Shown here: in pieces, positions 5,899-14,963 of the stretch
How positions within the stretch are numbered: the first letter of the stretch is position 1
Layout of the letters: each line of letters opens with the position of its first letter
Assembly: GCA_019418025.1 (NCBI GenBank)
Contig: DYCR01000018.1
Location: forward strand, 1-21,234
Length of the DNA: 21,234 bases
Origin: Clostridiales bacterium
Lineage (GTDB): Bacteria > Bacillota > Clostridia > Oscillospirales > Oscillospiraceae
Direction of reading: 5' to 3'
The notes under the pieces: generated by a model
Told to the model about the DNA's origin: nothing
What the model saw: only the letters and a program-made list of their open reading frames with translations
Database searches by the model: none
Position numbers and translations under genes: made by a program

Positions 5899-5912
5899 TA
5901 AAAATGTTCAGA

Positions 5913-6689
5913 TTAGACAGTGGGCTGGTTAGCAGCCTGAATGATCTGCAGGAACTTCTCGGGAACCAGAGAAGCACCGCCGATCAGACCGCCGTCGATG
6001 TCGGGCTGAGCCAGCAGCTCGAAGGCGTTCTTCTCGTTCATGGAGCCACCGTACAGGATGGAGATCGCACGAGCGTTCTTGGAGCTGTACAGCTTGCGAA
6101 CGACGGTACGGATGTGCTCACAGACTTCCTCAGCCTGCTCGGGGGTAGCGGTCTTGCCGGTACCGATGGCCCAGATGGGCTCGTAAGCGATGACGACCTT
6201 GCGGATCTTGTCCTCGGAAACGCCCTGCAGGCCAGCCTTGATCTGCATAGCGATCCACTCGGAGGTGATGCCGGACTCGCGCTGCTCCAGGCTCTCGCCG
6301 CAGCACATAATGGGGATCAGACCTGCTTCCAGAGCGGCCAGGACCTTTGCATTGACATCAGCATCGGTTTCGCCCATGGCGCGGCGCTCGGAGTGACCGA
6401 TGATGACGTACTTACAGCCGGCATCCACCAGCATGTTGGTAGCGATTTCGCCGGTGTATGCGCCGCTTGCATTTGCGTTGCAGTTTTCGGCACCGATGCC
6501 TACGCGGGTCTCACGCATGGCACGGACAGCAGCGGGGATACAAACAGCAGGAACACACAGTGCAACGTCGCACCAACGGCCCTTGGGCATCATGGCCTTG
6601 AAGGCGGTCATGAATTCCTTGGTCTCGCTGGGGGTCTTATTCATCTTCCAGTTGCCTGCGATAATGGTCTTACGATACTTTCTGTTCAT
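5913..6689 (-). CDS. tpiA: Triosephosphate isomerase
   Basis: Interconverts dihydroxyacetone phosphate and glyceraldehyde 3-phosphate in glycolysis. The 258-residue TIM barrel is complete. The substrate-binding Asn13-Trp-Lys15 is in AGNWKMNK, the electrophilic His99 in IIGHSERR, and the catalytic Glu170 in VIAYEPIWAIGTGK (the start of flexible loop 6). The phosphate-binding segments ISILYGGSM and DGGLIGGASL close the barrel. AAGGAG sits 10 nt before the ATG. It is the last gene of trmL-pgk-tpiA, 90 nt after pgk with a hairpin in the gap. It converges on the pseudouridine synthase gene. Confidence 0.97.
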   Translation of the reverse strand: MNRKYRKTIIAGNWKMNKTPSETKEFMTAFKAMMPKGRWCDVALCVPAVCIPAAVRAMRETRVGIGAENCNANASGAYTGEIATNMLVDAGCKYVIIGHSERRAMGETDADVNAKVLAALEAGLIPIMCCGESLEQRESGITSEWIAMQIKAGLQGVSEDKIRKVVIAYEPIWAIGTGKTATPEQAEEVCEHIRTVVRKLYSSKNARAISILYGGSMNEKNAFELLAQPDIDGGLIGGASLVPEKFLQIIQAANQPTV

Positions 6690-6728
6690 GGTGGATTCTC
6701 CTTGTTGTATATGTTCGTTACATGACTT

Positions 6729-6757
6729 GCTATGCCGAGATGAAATCCCGGCATAGC
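6729..6757 (-). other. Intercistronic hairpin between pgk and tpiA
   Basis: A 9-bp perfect stem GCTATGCCG/CGGCATAGC with two more possible pairs inside and no U-tract on either strand. It is more likely an mRNA processing or stability element than a terminator, and could set different pgk and tpiA mRNA levels; that role is inference. Confidence 0.55.
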
Positions 6758-6779
6758 ACAGTGATCGATATATTTGAGA

Positions 6780-7979
<1,200 letters not shown>

Positions 7980-8004
7980 GATGATTCCTCCAAATTACTG
8001 GGGA

Positions 8005-8487
8005 TTATCCCCGCATTTTTCCAAAATCCTGCAAACCGGGGAAGTCCAGCTGCCTGAGCGCTTCGTAGACCGTGATGGCGACACTGTTGCTCAGATTCAA
8101 GCTTCGGGCCTCGGCACGCATCGGGAGGCGAATGCAGTGGTCTGCATGCTCGGCAAGGAAGGCCTCGGGCAGTCCCTTGGTCTCTTTGCCGAAGAAGAGA
8201 TAGCAGTCGTCCTCGAATCGGGCCTGTGTATAGGACCGGGGAGCTTTTGTGGAAAGACACCACATCTGCTTGACGTCATTTTTTGCAAAAAAGTCCTCTA
8301 GGTTGTCATAATCCCGCACATCCACCAGATGCCAATAGTCTAATCCGGCTCGGCGGACGGCCTTTTCCGAGATGTCAAAGCCCAAGGGGCGGATCAGATG
8401 CAGTCTGGAGCCCGTAGCGGCGCAGGTCCGGGCGATATTTCCACAATTTTGTGGAATCTCCGGTTCCACCAATACGATATTCAGCAC
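8005..8487 (-). CDS. trmL: tRNA (cytidine/uridine-2'-O-)-methyltransferase TrmL
   Basis: SPOUT-class methyltransferase that, in characterised relatives, 2'-O-methylates the wobble nucleotide 34 of tRNA-Leu with S-adenosylmethionine. Seen: NIVLVEPEIPQNCGNIARTCAATG at the N-terminus, HLIRPLGFDI, FGKETKGLPEAFL, and the C-terminal knot motifs CIRLPMRAEARSLNLSNSVAITVYEALRQ. The frame is open to 8571, but the GTG at 8487 is preferred: it is preceded by GAGGTG 7 nt upstream (8500-8495), and the resulting ~160-residue protein begins MLNIVLVEPEIPQN like the family. It is the first gene of trmL-pgk-tpiA. Confidence 0.92.
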   Translation of the reverse strand: MLNIVLVEPEIPQNCGNIARTCAATGSRLHLIRPLGFDISEKAVRRAGLDYWHLVDVRDYDNLEDFFAKNDVKQMWCLSTKAPRSYTQARFEDDCYLFFGKETKGLPEAFLAEHADHCIRLPMRAEARSLNLSNSVAITVYEALRQLDFPGLQDFGKMRG

Positions 8488-8550
8488 ACCAAAACACCTC
8501 GAATGATCATGAAATCCACAGCGGAAGCTCCGCAGTTTGCTTGCGTACCT

Positions 8551-8579
8551 ATTGTATGTCAAATAGTTCATAAAATCAA
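8551..8579 (-). promoter_or_regulatory. Sigma-A promoter of trmL-pgk-tpiA
   Basis: Minus strand -35 TTGATT (8579-8574), 17-nt spacer, -10 TACAAT (8556-8551), about 60 nt before the trmL start. Confidence 0.7.
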
Positions 8580-8755
8580 TCTAAAAATACGTATTTTTTA
8601 TAATATTTCATACTATTCACATAAAATTTTAGGCTAGGTGCATAATTTTGGGCAAAATGTCATTTCGTATTTGGTACAGTATAAAAAAATGAATAGATTT
8701 TTTGTGCAAATAGTAGATAGAGACGGGGGAAAAACGGGAACAATGAAACAACTGG
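8580..8755. other. AT-rich intergenic stretch without a recognised gene
   Basis: Between the trmL promoter and the lipoprotein terminator. It is clearly more AT-rich than its surroundings. A weak plus-strand promoter-like pair is possible (ATGTCA about 8658, 17-nt spacer, TATAAA about 8681), but the only downstream reading frame is 18 codons long and runs into the neighbouring terminator. No tRNA, repeat or riboswitch was recognised. Confidence 0.5.
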
Positions 8756-8756
8756 T

Positions 8757-8789
8757 ACAAAAAAGCCGCCTCAAACATGAGACGGCTTT
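8757..8789 (-). terminator. Intrinsic terminator of the small lipoprotein gene
   Basis: Minus strand stem AAAGCCGTCTCA/TGAGGCGGCTTT with a 4-nt loop and one mismatch, followed by a T-run, just after the stop at 8796. Confidence 0.88.
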
Positions 8790-8795
8790 GGATAT

Positions 8796-9143
8796 TTAGT
8801 CAACTGTGATCTGCTCGATCGTGATGTGGGGCAGACCGTTGTAGTCGGTCACATTGTCGATATAGTTGTAGTCAAAGCGGATGCTGTCGCCCACGGCGAT
8901 GGCGTCCTTGCCCTTGACGGAGGAATAGCTCACCTGCACGACCTTTTTCTCCTTGTAGTGGCTGTCACCCTCCACCACGATCATCCGGCAGCTTTGCTCC
9001 TCCTCTGACAGATGCTCGACGGTCCCTGCAAGGGAAGAGCTGTACAGATCCAGAGTGGGCAGGGTGGGGGCGGAACCGCAGCCGGCAAGCAGCGTGACCA
9101 TCAGTAGTGCAGCTGAGAAAATCGATACAAAAGCTTTACGCAT
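8796..9143 (-). CDS. Small secreted lipoprotein of unknown function
   Basis: 115 residues. The N-terminus MRKAFVSIFSAALLMVTLLAGCGS is a lipoprotein signal: basic start, hydrophobic core, lipobox LAGC with Cys22 as the lipidation site. The protein should therefore be anchored on the outer face of the cytoplasmic membrane. The mature part is small, with hydrophilic and beta-prone stretches (GTVEHLSEEEQSCRMIVVEG, VGDSIRFDYNYIDN) that could form an OB-like or beta-barrel fold; I do not recognise a family. GAGGTGA is 6 nt before the ATG. It is monocistronic with its own promoter and terminator. Confidence 0.85.
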   Translation of the reverse strand: MRKAFVSIFSAALLMVTLLAGCGSAPTLPTLDLYSSSLAGTVEHLSEEEQSCRMIVVEGDSHYKEKKVVQVSYSSVKGKDAIAVGDSIRFDYNYIDNVTDYNGLPHITIEQITVD

Positions 9144-9173
9144 TGGAAATCACCTCGTAAATAAACTGCATAT

Positions 9174-9202
9174 ATGATAGTTGTTTTTTTGAAAAAAAGC
9201 AA
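9174..9202 (-). promoter_or_regulatory. Sigma-A promoter for the lipoprotein gene
   Basis: Minus strand -35 TTGCTT (9202-9197), 17-nt spacer rich in A and T, -10 TATCAT (9179-9174), 30 nt before the start codon. Confidence 0.65.
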
Positions 9203-9271
9203 GGATTAAGTTGTGAATTGTTCTGAATCTGCAAAAGCTGCGTGATCGCACTAGGAAATATCGGTTGAATA

Positions 9272-9280
9272 TGATATAAT
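9272..9280 (+). promoter_or_regulatory. Extended -10 promoter for thiI-pncC
   Basis: TGATATAAT gives a perfect -10 hexamer (9275-9280) with the extended TGn motif. No good -35 is seen at the usual distance. The start codon is 34 nt downstream. Confidence 0.6.
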
Positions 9281-9314
9281 CATACATTATACCCAGTATA
9301 ACGGAGGAACAAAC

Positions 9315-10508
9315 ATGAAAGAAATCTTTTTGCTGAAGCTTGGCGAGGTGGTACTCAAGGGTGCCAACAAGCGTCAGTTTGAAAGCAAGCTCCGGGCAAA
9401 TGTCCGCCGCCGGATGAAGCCCTTCGGAGAATTTGACGTGTATATCATGCAGTCAACGGTCTATGTGGAGCCGATGAACGAGGAAGCAGATGTCGATGGC
9501 GCGTGGGAGGCCTGCAAGAGCATCTTCGGCGTGGTCCGGCTGTGCCGGTGCCGTCCCTGTGACAAGGAGATGGATGCCATTTTCAACACCATCGAGGAAT
9601 ATCTGGGGGCCGACCTCGACTGCGCCAAGAGCTTTAAGGTGGAATCCAAGCGTTCTGATAAGGCATTCCCCATGACATCTATCGCGATCTCTCAGGAGAT
9701 TGGCGGTCGTCTGGCAGAGGCGCACCCCGACTGCGAGGTGGATGTGCATAACCCGGATTACACCGTCTTTGTGGAGATCCGCGATCTGGCGGCCTATGTC
9801 CACGGTCCGGCAGAGCCCGGTGCAGGCGGACTGCCTACCGGTGTCGGCGGCAGAGCCATGTGCCTGCTCTCCGGCGGCATCGATTCCCCGGTGGCGGCCT
9901 ATATGATGGCAAAGCGCGGCATGGAGATCGAGTCTGTTCACTTCTTCTCCTATCCCTACACCTCTCAGCTGGCCAAGGATAAGGTGCTGGAGCTTGCACG
10001 TCTGGTGACCCGTTATTCCGGACGGATGACGGTGAATGTGGTCAGCTTTACCCAGATCCAGGAGGCCATTCGGGAAAACTGCCCCGAGGAGTTCTTTACC
10101 CTGATCATGCGCCGGTTTATGATGGAGATCTCTCAGCGGATCGCAAAGGAGGACGGCTGCGGCGCGCTGATCACCGGAGAAAATCTGGGTCAGGTGGCGA
10201 GCCAGACCATGGAGGCCATGACGGTCACAGGTGCCGTGGTGGACATCCCCATTTTTATGCCTCTGGTTGGCATGGACAAGGAAGAGATCGTCACCATTGC
10301 AAGAAAGATCGGCACTCTGGACACGGCGATCCTGCCCTACGAGGACTGCTGCACCGTCTTTACCCCCAGACACCCCAAGACCAAACCCACTCTGGGACAG
10401 GTGCTGCATGCCGAGCGGAAGCTGGACCGTGAGGCACTGATTGAGCAGGCGCTGCAGAGCGTGGAAAAGATCGGTGTGAAGTATGATGAAACCGAGCCTT
10501 TCTGCTGA
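9315..10508 (+). CDS. thiI: tRNA 4-thiouridine sulfurtransferase ThiI
   Basis: Uses ATP to adenylate U8 of tRNA and inserts sulfur to make 4-thiouridine; in some bacteria it also serves thiazole synthesis. The 397-residue protein has an N-terminal ferredoxin-like/THUMP region (about 1-165, ending DLAAYVHGPAEPGAGGLPTGVGG). The PP-loop ATPase domain follows, with SGGIDSPVAAYMM at 186-198, and the conserved Cys345-Cys346 in PYEDCCTVFTPRHP matches the E. coli Cys344 region. The C-terminal rhodanese domain of E. coli ThiI is absent, as in Bacillus; sulfur would have to be passed from a cysteine desulfurase such as NifZ. GGAGGA is 8 nt before the ATG. The last 26 nt overlap the next gene. Confidence 0.96.
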   Translation: MKEIFLLKLGEVVLKGANKRQFESKLRANVRRRMKPFGEFDVYIMQSTVYVEPMNEEADVDGAWEACKSIFGVVRLCRCRPCDKEMDAIFNTIEEYLGADLDCAKSFKVESKRSDKAFPMTSIAISQEIGGRLAEAHPDCEVDVHNPDYTVFVEIRDLAAYVHGPAEPGAGGLPTGVGGRAMCLLSGGIDSPVAAYMMAKRGMEIESVHFFSYPYTSQLAKDKVLELARLVTRYSGRMTVNVVSFTQIQEAIRENCPEEFFTLIMRRFMMEISQRIAKEDGCGALITGENLGQVASQTMEAMTVTGAVVDIPIFMPLVGMDKEEIVTIARKIGTLDTAILPYEDCCTVFTPRHPKTKPTLGQVLHAERKLDREALIEQALQSVEKIGVKYDETEPFC

Positions 10509-10953
10509 GGTGCTGCGGTGCCTTGCCGGCAAGCGTCTGGCTACGGCCGAGAGCCTGACCGGAGGCGGGATCGGCAGGGAGATCACCTCGGTCCCCGGTG
10601 CATCGGCGGTCTATGCCGGCGGGATCATCAGCTATACCAATGAAGTAAAGCACAAGCTTCTGGGCGTGCCGGAGGAAATGCTGCAAGCCTTCGGCGCTGT
10701 GTCCGCCCCTGTGGCAAGGGCAATGGCGGAAGGGGCCAGAGCTGCACTGGAGGCAGATGCGGCGGTGTCTGTGACAGGACTGGCAGGCCCCGATGCAGAC
10801 GAATACGGTCATGCCGTCGGCACGGTGTTTATCGGCTATGCAGACCGGCAGACGGCTTTTGCAAAAGAGTACCATTTTGACGGAGATCGGCAGCAGGTCA
10901 GGGAAAAGACCATTGAGGCAGCCCTGACTTTGGTACTGGAACAGAACCGCTGA
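10483..10953 (+). CDS. pncC: Nicotinamide-nucleotide amidase (CinA C-terminal domain)
   Basis: Deamidates nicotinamide mononucleotide to nicotinate mononucleotide in the pyridine-nucleotide recycling route. The 156-residue protein is a stand-alone CinA_C domain without the N-terminal COG1058 part. Motifs: LATAESLTGGGIGREITSVPGAS, YAGGIISYTNEVKHKLLGV and VTGLAGPDADEYGHAVGTVFIG. The usual AESCTGG has Leu for Cys here. There are two adjacent ATGs (10483 and 10486), with only a weak GGTGTGA Shine-Dalgarno, and the start lies inside thiI in another frame, so translation is probably coupled. A strong terminator follows. Confidence 0.9.
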   Translation: MMKPSLSAEVLRCLAGKRLATAESLTGGGIGREITSVPGASAVYAGGIISYTNEVKHKLLGVPEEMLQAFGAVSAPVARAMAEGARAALEADAAVSVTGLAGPDADEYGHAVGTVFIGYADRQTAFAKEYHFDGDRQQVREKTIEAALTLVLEQNR

Positions 10954-10966
10954 CATGCTGCGGCGT

Positions 10967-11004
10967 AAATCGCCCCGTCCCCAGATCGGGAGGCGGGGCG
11001 ATTT
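10967..11004 (+). terminator. Intrinsic terminator of thiI-pncC
   Basis: 11-bp perfect stem AAATCGCCCCG/CGGGGCGATTT with a 16-nt GC-rich loop that can itself pair, the 3' arm ending in TTTT. Confidence 0.85.
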
Positions 11005-11030
11005 TGCATGGAGGTTCGGGTCATTTGGTC

Positions 11031-11059
11031 TTGTCAAGGGGATGGGTATGTGATAGACT
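11031..11059 (+). promoter_or_regulatory. Promoter for the polysaccharide deacetylase gene
   Basis: -35 TTGTCA (11031-11036), 17-nt spacer, -10 TAGACT (11054-11059), 30 nt before the chosen start codon. Confidence 0.6.
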
Positions 11060-11088
11060 GGAAAAAAACGAACTGGAGGTCATCGGAT

Positions 11089-11961
11089 ATGCATTTTCGG
11101 AACAATCTGGCAGCGGCGGCTTTGGTGTGTGCTGCGGCTTTTGCGGTGGGGTTCTCCGGCTGCGATTCACGGGGCAGTCAGGATACATCGGCGCAGGAAA
11201 CGGCTGTGGAGTTTCCGGTGCTGCTCTACCACCATATCGATGATGTGGGAGAGGGAGACAGCACCATTAAAAGGGAGGTGTTCCTCAGTCATCTGGATGC
11301 ACTGGCGGAAGCGGGCTACACCACCATCACCACAGAGCAGATGCAGGCTTATGTGGAGCGGGGGGAAGAACTGCCCGAAAAGCCTGTGCTTATCACATTT
11401 GACGATGGATATTACAGCAATTATGAAATCGCATATCCGGCACTGGCAGAGCGGGACATGAAGGGCGTTATCTTCACCATCGGGGTAAGCTCCGGCAAGG
11501 ATACCTATAAGGACACCGGAAAGCCTATCCTCCCGCATTTTTCCTACGAGCAGGCCAGAGAAATGGTGGATTCCGGCGTCATGGCTGTGCAGACGCATAC
11601 CTATGACATGCACCAGTACCGCCCCCTAGAGCCGGACGGCGGAAGAGTGGGTGTGCTGGCACGGGAGGACGAAACGCCGGAGGAATATCAGGATGCCCTG
11701 CGGACGGACTTTCAACGGGGCATACAGGAGCTTGAGGAGGCGACAGGGCAGGATGTTACTGCATTGGCCTATCCCTTTGGCGCCCATTCACCTGAAAGTG
11801 AGCAGATGTGTGACGAGCTTCAGATCCCGATCACCTTTACCATCGAATCCGAGCAAGCCAGACTGGTTGTGGGCAAGCCTGAAAGCCTGCGGCTTTTGGG
11901 AAGATATTACATAGACGACGTTTCTCAGGAGGAATTACTGGACATGATCGATCCGGCCTGA
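11089..11961 (+). CDS. Lipoprotein polysaccharide deacetylase (NodB domain)
   Basis: Predicted metal-dependent N-deacetylase of a cell-wall or surface polysaccharide. The 290-residue form starts at 11089 (GGAGG 10 nt upstream) and has a lipoprotein signal ending VGFSGC with Cys25; the frame stays open to 11008, but the signal peptide and promoter fix the later start. NodB motifs: VLLYHHI at 44-50; TFDDG at 103-107 (catalytic base and metal Asp); HTYDMH at 170-175 (metal His pair); AYPFG at 227-231. The layout resembles the IcaB/PgaB-type short deacetylases. The substrate is not readable. It converges with the LRR protein gene and shares its terminator. Confidence 0.9.
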   Translation: MHFRNNLAAAALVCAAAFAVGFSGCDSRGSQDTSAQETAVEFPVLLYHHIDDVGEGDSTIKREVFLSHLDALAEAGYTTITTEQMQAYVERGEELPEKPVLITFDDGYYSNYEIAYPALAERDMKGVIFTIGVSSGKDTYKDTGKPILPHFSYEQAREMVDSGVMAVQTHTYDMHQYRPLEPDGGRVGVLAREDETPEEYQDALRTDFQRGIQELEEATGQDVTALAYPFGAHSPESEQMCDELQIPITFTIESEQARLVVGKPESLRLLGRYYIDDVSQEELLDMIDPA

Positions 11962-11978
11962 GTGCGTTGTTCATAGAA

Positions 11979-12017
11979 AAAAGAGCCCCCCGCCTGCGTG
12001 AAGCAGGCGGGGGCTTT
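11979..12017. terminator. Bidirectional terminator
   Basis: A GC-rich stem GCCCCCCGCCTGC/GCAGGCGGGGGC lies between the convergent stops. It is flanked by an A-run (T-run on the minus strand) at 11977-11982 and by TTT on the plus strand, so it can stop transcripts from both sides. The stop codon of the minus-strand gene is 2 nt away. Confidence 0.85.
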
Positions 12018-12019
12018 AG

Positions 12020-13741
12020 TCAGGTGGGATCGTAATTTACGATAACGTCCATGTCTACAAGGGGGGTGACCGATTCGGTGGTCACCTTTGTGCCGTACAC
12101 GTTCAGCTGAGCCAGACGATGGCAGTTTTTCAACCCGCTGATATCGGACAGGTCAGCGTTGTGATCCAGATACACATAATTCAGGTTCGGCAGACCGTTC
12201 AGGGAGCTGATATCTGTGAGCTTGTTGTAATCGCCCACGATGCGCATCAGCTCACTGCCGTCGCCGAAGTCCGGCAGAGCAGTGACTTCGTTATAGGCAA
12301 AGTTCAGCTCGGTAATGGAGCTTAGACCTGCGATGCCGCTCAGATTGGGAATCGCGTTGTGGGAGACATCCAGCTTGCTGAGGGTGTCGAGCCCGGAGAG
12401 CGCATCCACGTCTACCAGTGCATTGTTGGAGGCAGACAGGGAAACCAGAGCGCTCAGCCCCTTGACACCGTCGAGAGCCACAAGGCTGTTGCCGGAAACA
12501 TCCAATGTGCTCAACTGGGTGCAGGCGGACAGATCGGGCAGGGAGGGCAGGGAGTTGTTTGCAAGGTTCAGTTCCTCAAGCTCCTTCAGGGCGGTCAGCG
12601 CAGAGGGGTCTGCGACGGCGTTGTCAGACAGGTTCAGCTGCTCTAGCTTATACATGCCGGACAGGGGGGTGATATCACCGATGGCGTTGTCGGAAAGATC
12701 CAGATAGATCACATTTTCCGCCTCGGCAATATCGGAAAGGGAGGACACTCCGGAGCCGGAAAGGGTCAGCCGTTCCAGTCTTTGCAGATTGCCGAACATG
12801 CTCATGGAGCCGCCCAGACTGCAATCGGTGATGTTCAGTTCCTTCAGGTTGGTCATGCCGGCGATAACGCCCAAATCGGGGATATCCATCCCGTCGATGG
12901 TCAGCTTTTCAAGAGAAATGAAATATTTCAGATCCTCGAGGGTGGTGGTTTCCGCCGGAACGGTCAGCTCGGTGATGGTCCAGATATCCTCGGTGCTGAT
13001 GACGGCATCCGCGTCCAGAAGCAGCTGACTGCGCACCAGTGCGTCCAAAGCCGGATCTGCAAGGGTGACATCCTCGATCACACCTCCGACGGTGTAGTTG
13101 AAGATGGAGATGGGGCTGACCAGACCGTTTTCAGCAACACAGAGGGCATAGATCTTAGTTTCGCCGCCTTCCAGAGTGACCGAGCCGGTGCTGGGGGCAT
13201 TGGCGGTGGTGGGATACTGTCCGTTTGTGGTGATATACAGAGTGCCGCCGGAGGACTGGAAATTCAGGGTGATATACTCGGAGTAAAAGCCCGGGGCCTT
13301 GTCCACCGTGGGGGCGGCAGGGCGCATGGCATCCAGTTCTGCCTTGATGGCAGGATCGGTGATGTTCTCCAACATGGTCACCGCGTCCAGAAGCTTGTCC
13401 TGCTCCACAAAGGTTTGGGACAGGGCGATATACAGCTCGGCAGTGGCGCCGTCGGCGATGGCATTGGTGAGGGTGACCTCTGCCTTGGTGTAGTTGCCGG
13501 CGGACTTGTAGATGTTAGCAAGCTCGATGGCAACATCCTTGTCCTGATCGGACAGTCGATAACTCATGTCATAAAACCACGTGGCAGTCTTAAAATGGCC
13601 GTCGCGTGCGCTGTTGCGGGCCTGAGCGTTCAGAAAATCCTGAACGGTGGAGCGATCGTAGACCAGCATGTACCAGAATGCACTGCCGATAATCAGAACA
13701 ATCAGTATTACCGGTATGATCCATTTCATAAGTCGTTTCAT
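12020..13741 (-). CDS. Membrane-anchored TPR / chitobiase-like / leucine-rich-repeat protein
   Basis: 573 residues. Residues 7-27 are a single membrane helix (WIIPVILIVLIIGSAFWYML) with basic residues before it, so the rest should lie outside the cytoplasm. Residues about 35-135 look like TPR helices (FKTATWFYDMSYRLSDQDKD, SAGNYTKAEVTLTNAI). Residues about 143-218 match the chitobiase/beta-hexosaminidase C-terminal-like domain (PGFYSEYITLNFQ, TLYITTNGQYPT, YALCVAENGLVSP). From about 250 to the end there are a dozen or so leucine-rich repeats of about 22 residues (LEQLNLSDNAVADPSALTAL type), of the SDS22/internalin style. No enzyme motif is present; it is probably a binding or scaffold protein, perhaps at the envelope or spore. 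It has a consensus promoter and no operon partner. Confidence 0.85.
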   Translation of the reverse strand: MKRLMKWIIPVILIVLIIGSAFWYMLVYDRSTVQDFLNAQARNSARDGHFKTATWFYDMSYRLSDQDKDVAIELANIYKSAGNYTKAEVTLTNAIADGATAELYIALSQTFVEQDKLLDAVTMLENITDPAIKAELDAMRPAAPTVDKAPGFYSEYITLNFQSSGGTLYITTNGQYPTTANAPSTGSVTLEGGETKIYALCVAENGLVSPISIFNYTVGGVIEDVTLADPALDALVRSQLLLDADAVISTEDIWTITELTVPAETTTLEDLKYFISLEKLTIDGMDIPDLGVIAGMTNLKELNITDCSLGGSMSMFGNLQRLERLTLSGSGVSSLSDIAEAENVIYLDLSDNAIGDITPLSGMYKLEQLNLSDNAVADPSALTALKELEELNLANNSLPSLPDLSACTQLSTLDVSGNSLVALDGVKGLSALVSLSASNNALVDVDALSGLDTLSKLDVSHNAIPNLSGIAGLSSITELNFAYNEVTALPDFGDGSELMRIVGDYNKLTDISSLNGLPNLNYVYLDHNADLSDISGLKNCHRLAQLNVYGTKVTTESVTPLVDMDVIVNYDPT

Positions 13742-13777
13742 TTAGAATTACTCCATTTCTGGGTATAGTATGCCGAT

Positions 13778-13806
13778 ATTATACTAAAGTGCGCAAAAAT
13801 TGTCAA
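13778..13806 (-). promoter_or_regulatory. Consensus sigma-A promoter for the LRR protein gene
   Basis: Minus strand -35 TTGACA (13806-13801), 17-nt spacer, -10 TATAAT (13783-13778): a perfect match on both hexamers, 37 nt before the start codon. Vegetative, strong expression would be expected. Confidence 0.88.
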
Positions 13807-13895
13807 GAAGTGCGACTGGAATGTGGCGATTCCGTACCGGAAACGGCAATTTTTACAGGGCGGTTCCGATAGAATCTATCGAAGAGGTGATGCGT

Positions 13896-14894
13896 ATGAA
13901 GAGGCAGGCTGCGGCGGCATTTCTGTGCGGACTGGTCCTGCCCATGGTCATGATGGCACTGAGCATCCGTAAAGCAGTGCCGCCGGAGGGGGAAGTGCCT
14001 CCGGCATCCGAGCAGCAAACGGAGCCGGAGCCTGTGCAGACCGAACAGGCAGCAGCGACCGGATACGACGGGGAGACGGAGCTGCGGGTGCTGACAGAGA
14101 ATGGAGCGGTGGAGACGATGCAGCTGGGAGAGTATCTGGTGGGGGTCGTCCTTGCGGAAATGCCGGCAGATTTTGAGCCGGAGGCACTGATGGCCCAGTC
14201 GGCAGTGGCAAGGACCTACACCTGCAAGCGCATGCTGCATCCGAAGCACGAGGGAGCGGCTGTCTGCACAGACCCGGACTGCTGTCAGGATCACAGCAGT
14301 GTGGAGGCATATCTGGAGGCAGGGGGGACAGAGGAATCGGTGGAGAAGATCCGTCAGGCGGTATCCAAGACAGACGGCATGGTGCTGACCTATGAGGGAG
14401 CGCTGATTGATGCGACGTATTTTTCCTGCTCCGGCGGCATTACGGAGGATGCCGTGGCGGTTTGGGGTCGGGATGTACCCTATCTGCAATCGGTGGAAAG
14501 CCCCGGAGAGGAGCAGGCTCCCCGCTATAGCGAGCGAGTCTCGTTTCGGGCAGAGGACTTTTGCAAAAAGATCGGATGCTCGGGACAGGGCGCTCCGGCG
14601 GAGTGGTTTGGGCAGATGGTCCGCACGCAGGGGGGCGGCGTGGAATCGGTGGAGATCTGCGGAAAGACTTACAGCGGTCTGCAGCTGCGGAAGCTTCTGG
14701 GGCTGCGCTCCACGGCCTTCACGATTCAGGCGGAGGGAGACACCGTCACCCTTGAGACAAAGGGTTTCGGACATCGGGTCGGGATGAGCCAGTACGGGGC
14801 CCAAGCCATGGCGCTTGACGGAAGCGGCTGGCAGGACATCCTGAGCCACTACTATCAGGGGGTGTCCATTGAGGCCATGGAGAAACAGACGTAA
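13896..14894 (+). CDS. spoIID: Stage II sporulation protein D (SpoIID/LytB family)
   Basis: Membrane-anchored lytic transglycosylase that cleaves peptidoglycan during forespore engulfment. An N-terminal membrane segment (AAAAFLCGLVLPMVMMALSI, about 5-24) is followed by a Pro/Glu-rich linker. The amidase-enhancer/SpoIID domain has the catalytic Glu88 in VVLAEMPADFEPEALMAQS. A His/Cys cluster (HPKHEGAAVCTDPDCCQDH) could hold zinc. FSCSGGITEDA and the terminal GFGHRVGMSQYGAQAMA signature are intact. The frame is open back to 13800, but AGAGGTG (13883-13889) 6 nt before the ATG at 13896 favours this start; 332 residues fits the family. No clear sigma-A promoter lies upstream, consistent with (not proof of) a sporulation sigma factor. 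It marks the organism as a likely spore former. Confidence 0.93.
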   Translation: MKRQAAAAFLCGLVLPMVMMALSIRKAVPPEGEVPPASEQQTEPEPVQTEQAAATGYDGETELRVLTENGAVETMQLGEYLVGVVLAEMPADFEPEALMAQSAVARTYTCKRMLHPKHEGAAVCTDPDCCQDHSSVEAYLEAGGTEESVEKIRQAVSKTDGMVLTYEGALIDATYFSCSGGITEDAVAVWGRDVPYLQSVESPGEEQAPRYSERVSFRAEDFCKKIGCSGQGAPAEWFGQMVRTQGGGVESVEICGKTYSGLQLRKLLGLRSTAFTIQAEGDTVTLETKGFGHRVGMSQYGAQAMALDGSGWQDILSHYYQGVSIEAMEKQT

Positions 14895-14912
14895 AAAATT
14901 TTAAATTGTCCC

Positions 14913-14941
14913 TTGACAAGTGGGATGGGCTGTGCTATAAT
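14913..14941 (+). promoter_or_regulatory. Consensus sigma-A promoter for tRNA-Gly
   Basis: -35 TTGACA (14913-14918), 17-nt spacer, -10 TATAAT (14936-14941): full consensus, 23 nt before the mature tRNA 5' end. Confidence 0.88.
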
Positions 14942-14963
14942 TCACCATGTTCCGCAGAGAGAT

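Noticed and set aside
5745..5910. Plus-strand open frame through repeat copy B into the tpiA antisense
   Set aside because: No ribosome binding site, the sequence is dominated by hairpins and the rest is antisense to tpiA.
8743..8799. 18-codon plus-strand reading frame in the AT-rich gap
   Set aside because: It runs through the terminator of the opposite gene, has only a loose ribosome binding site and a weak promoter candidate; coding is not supported.
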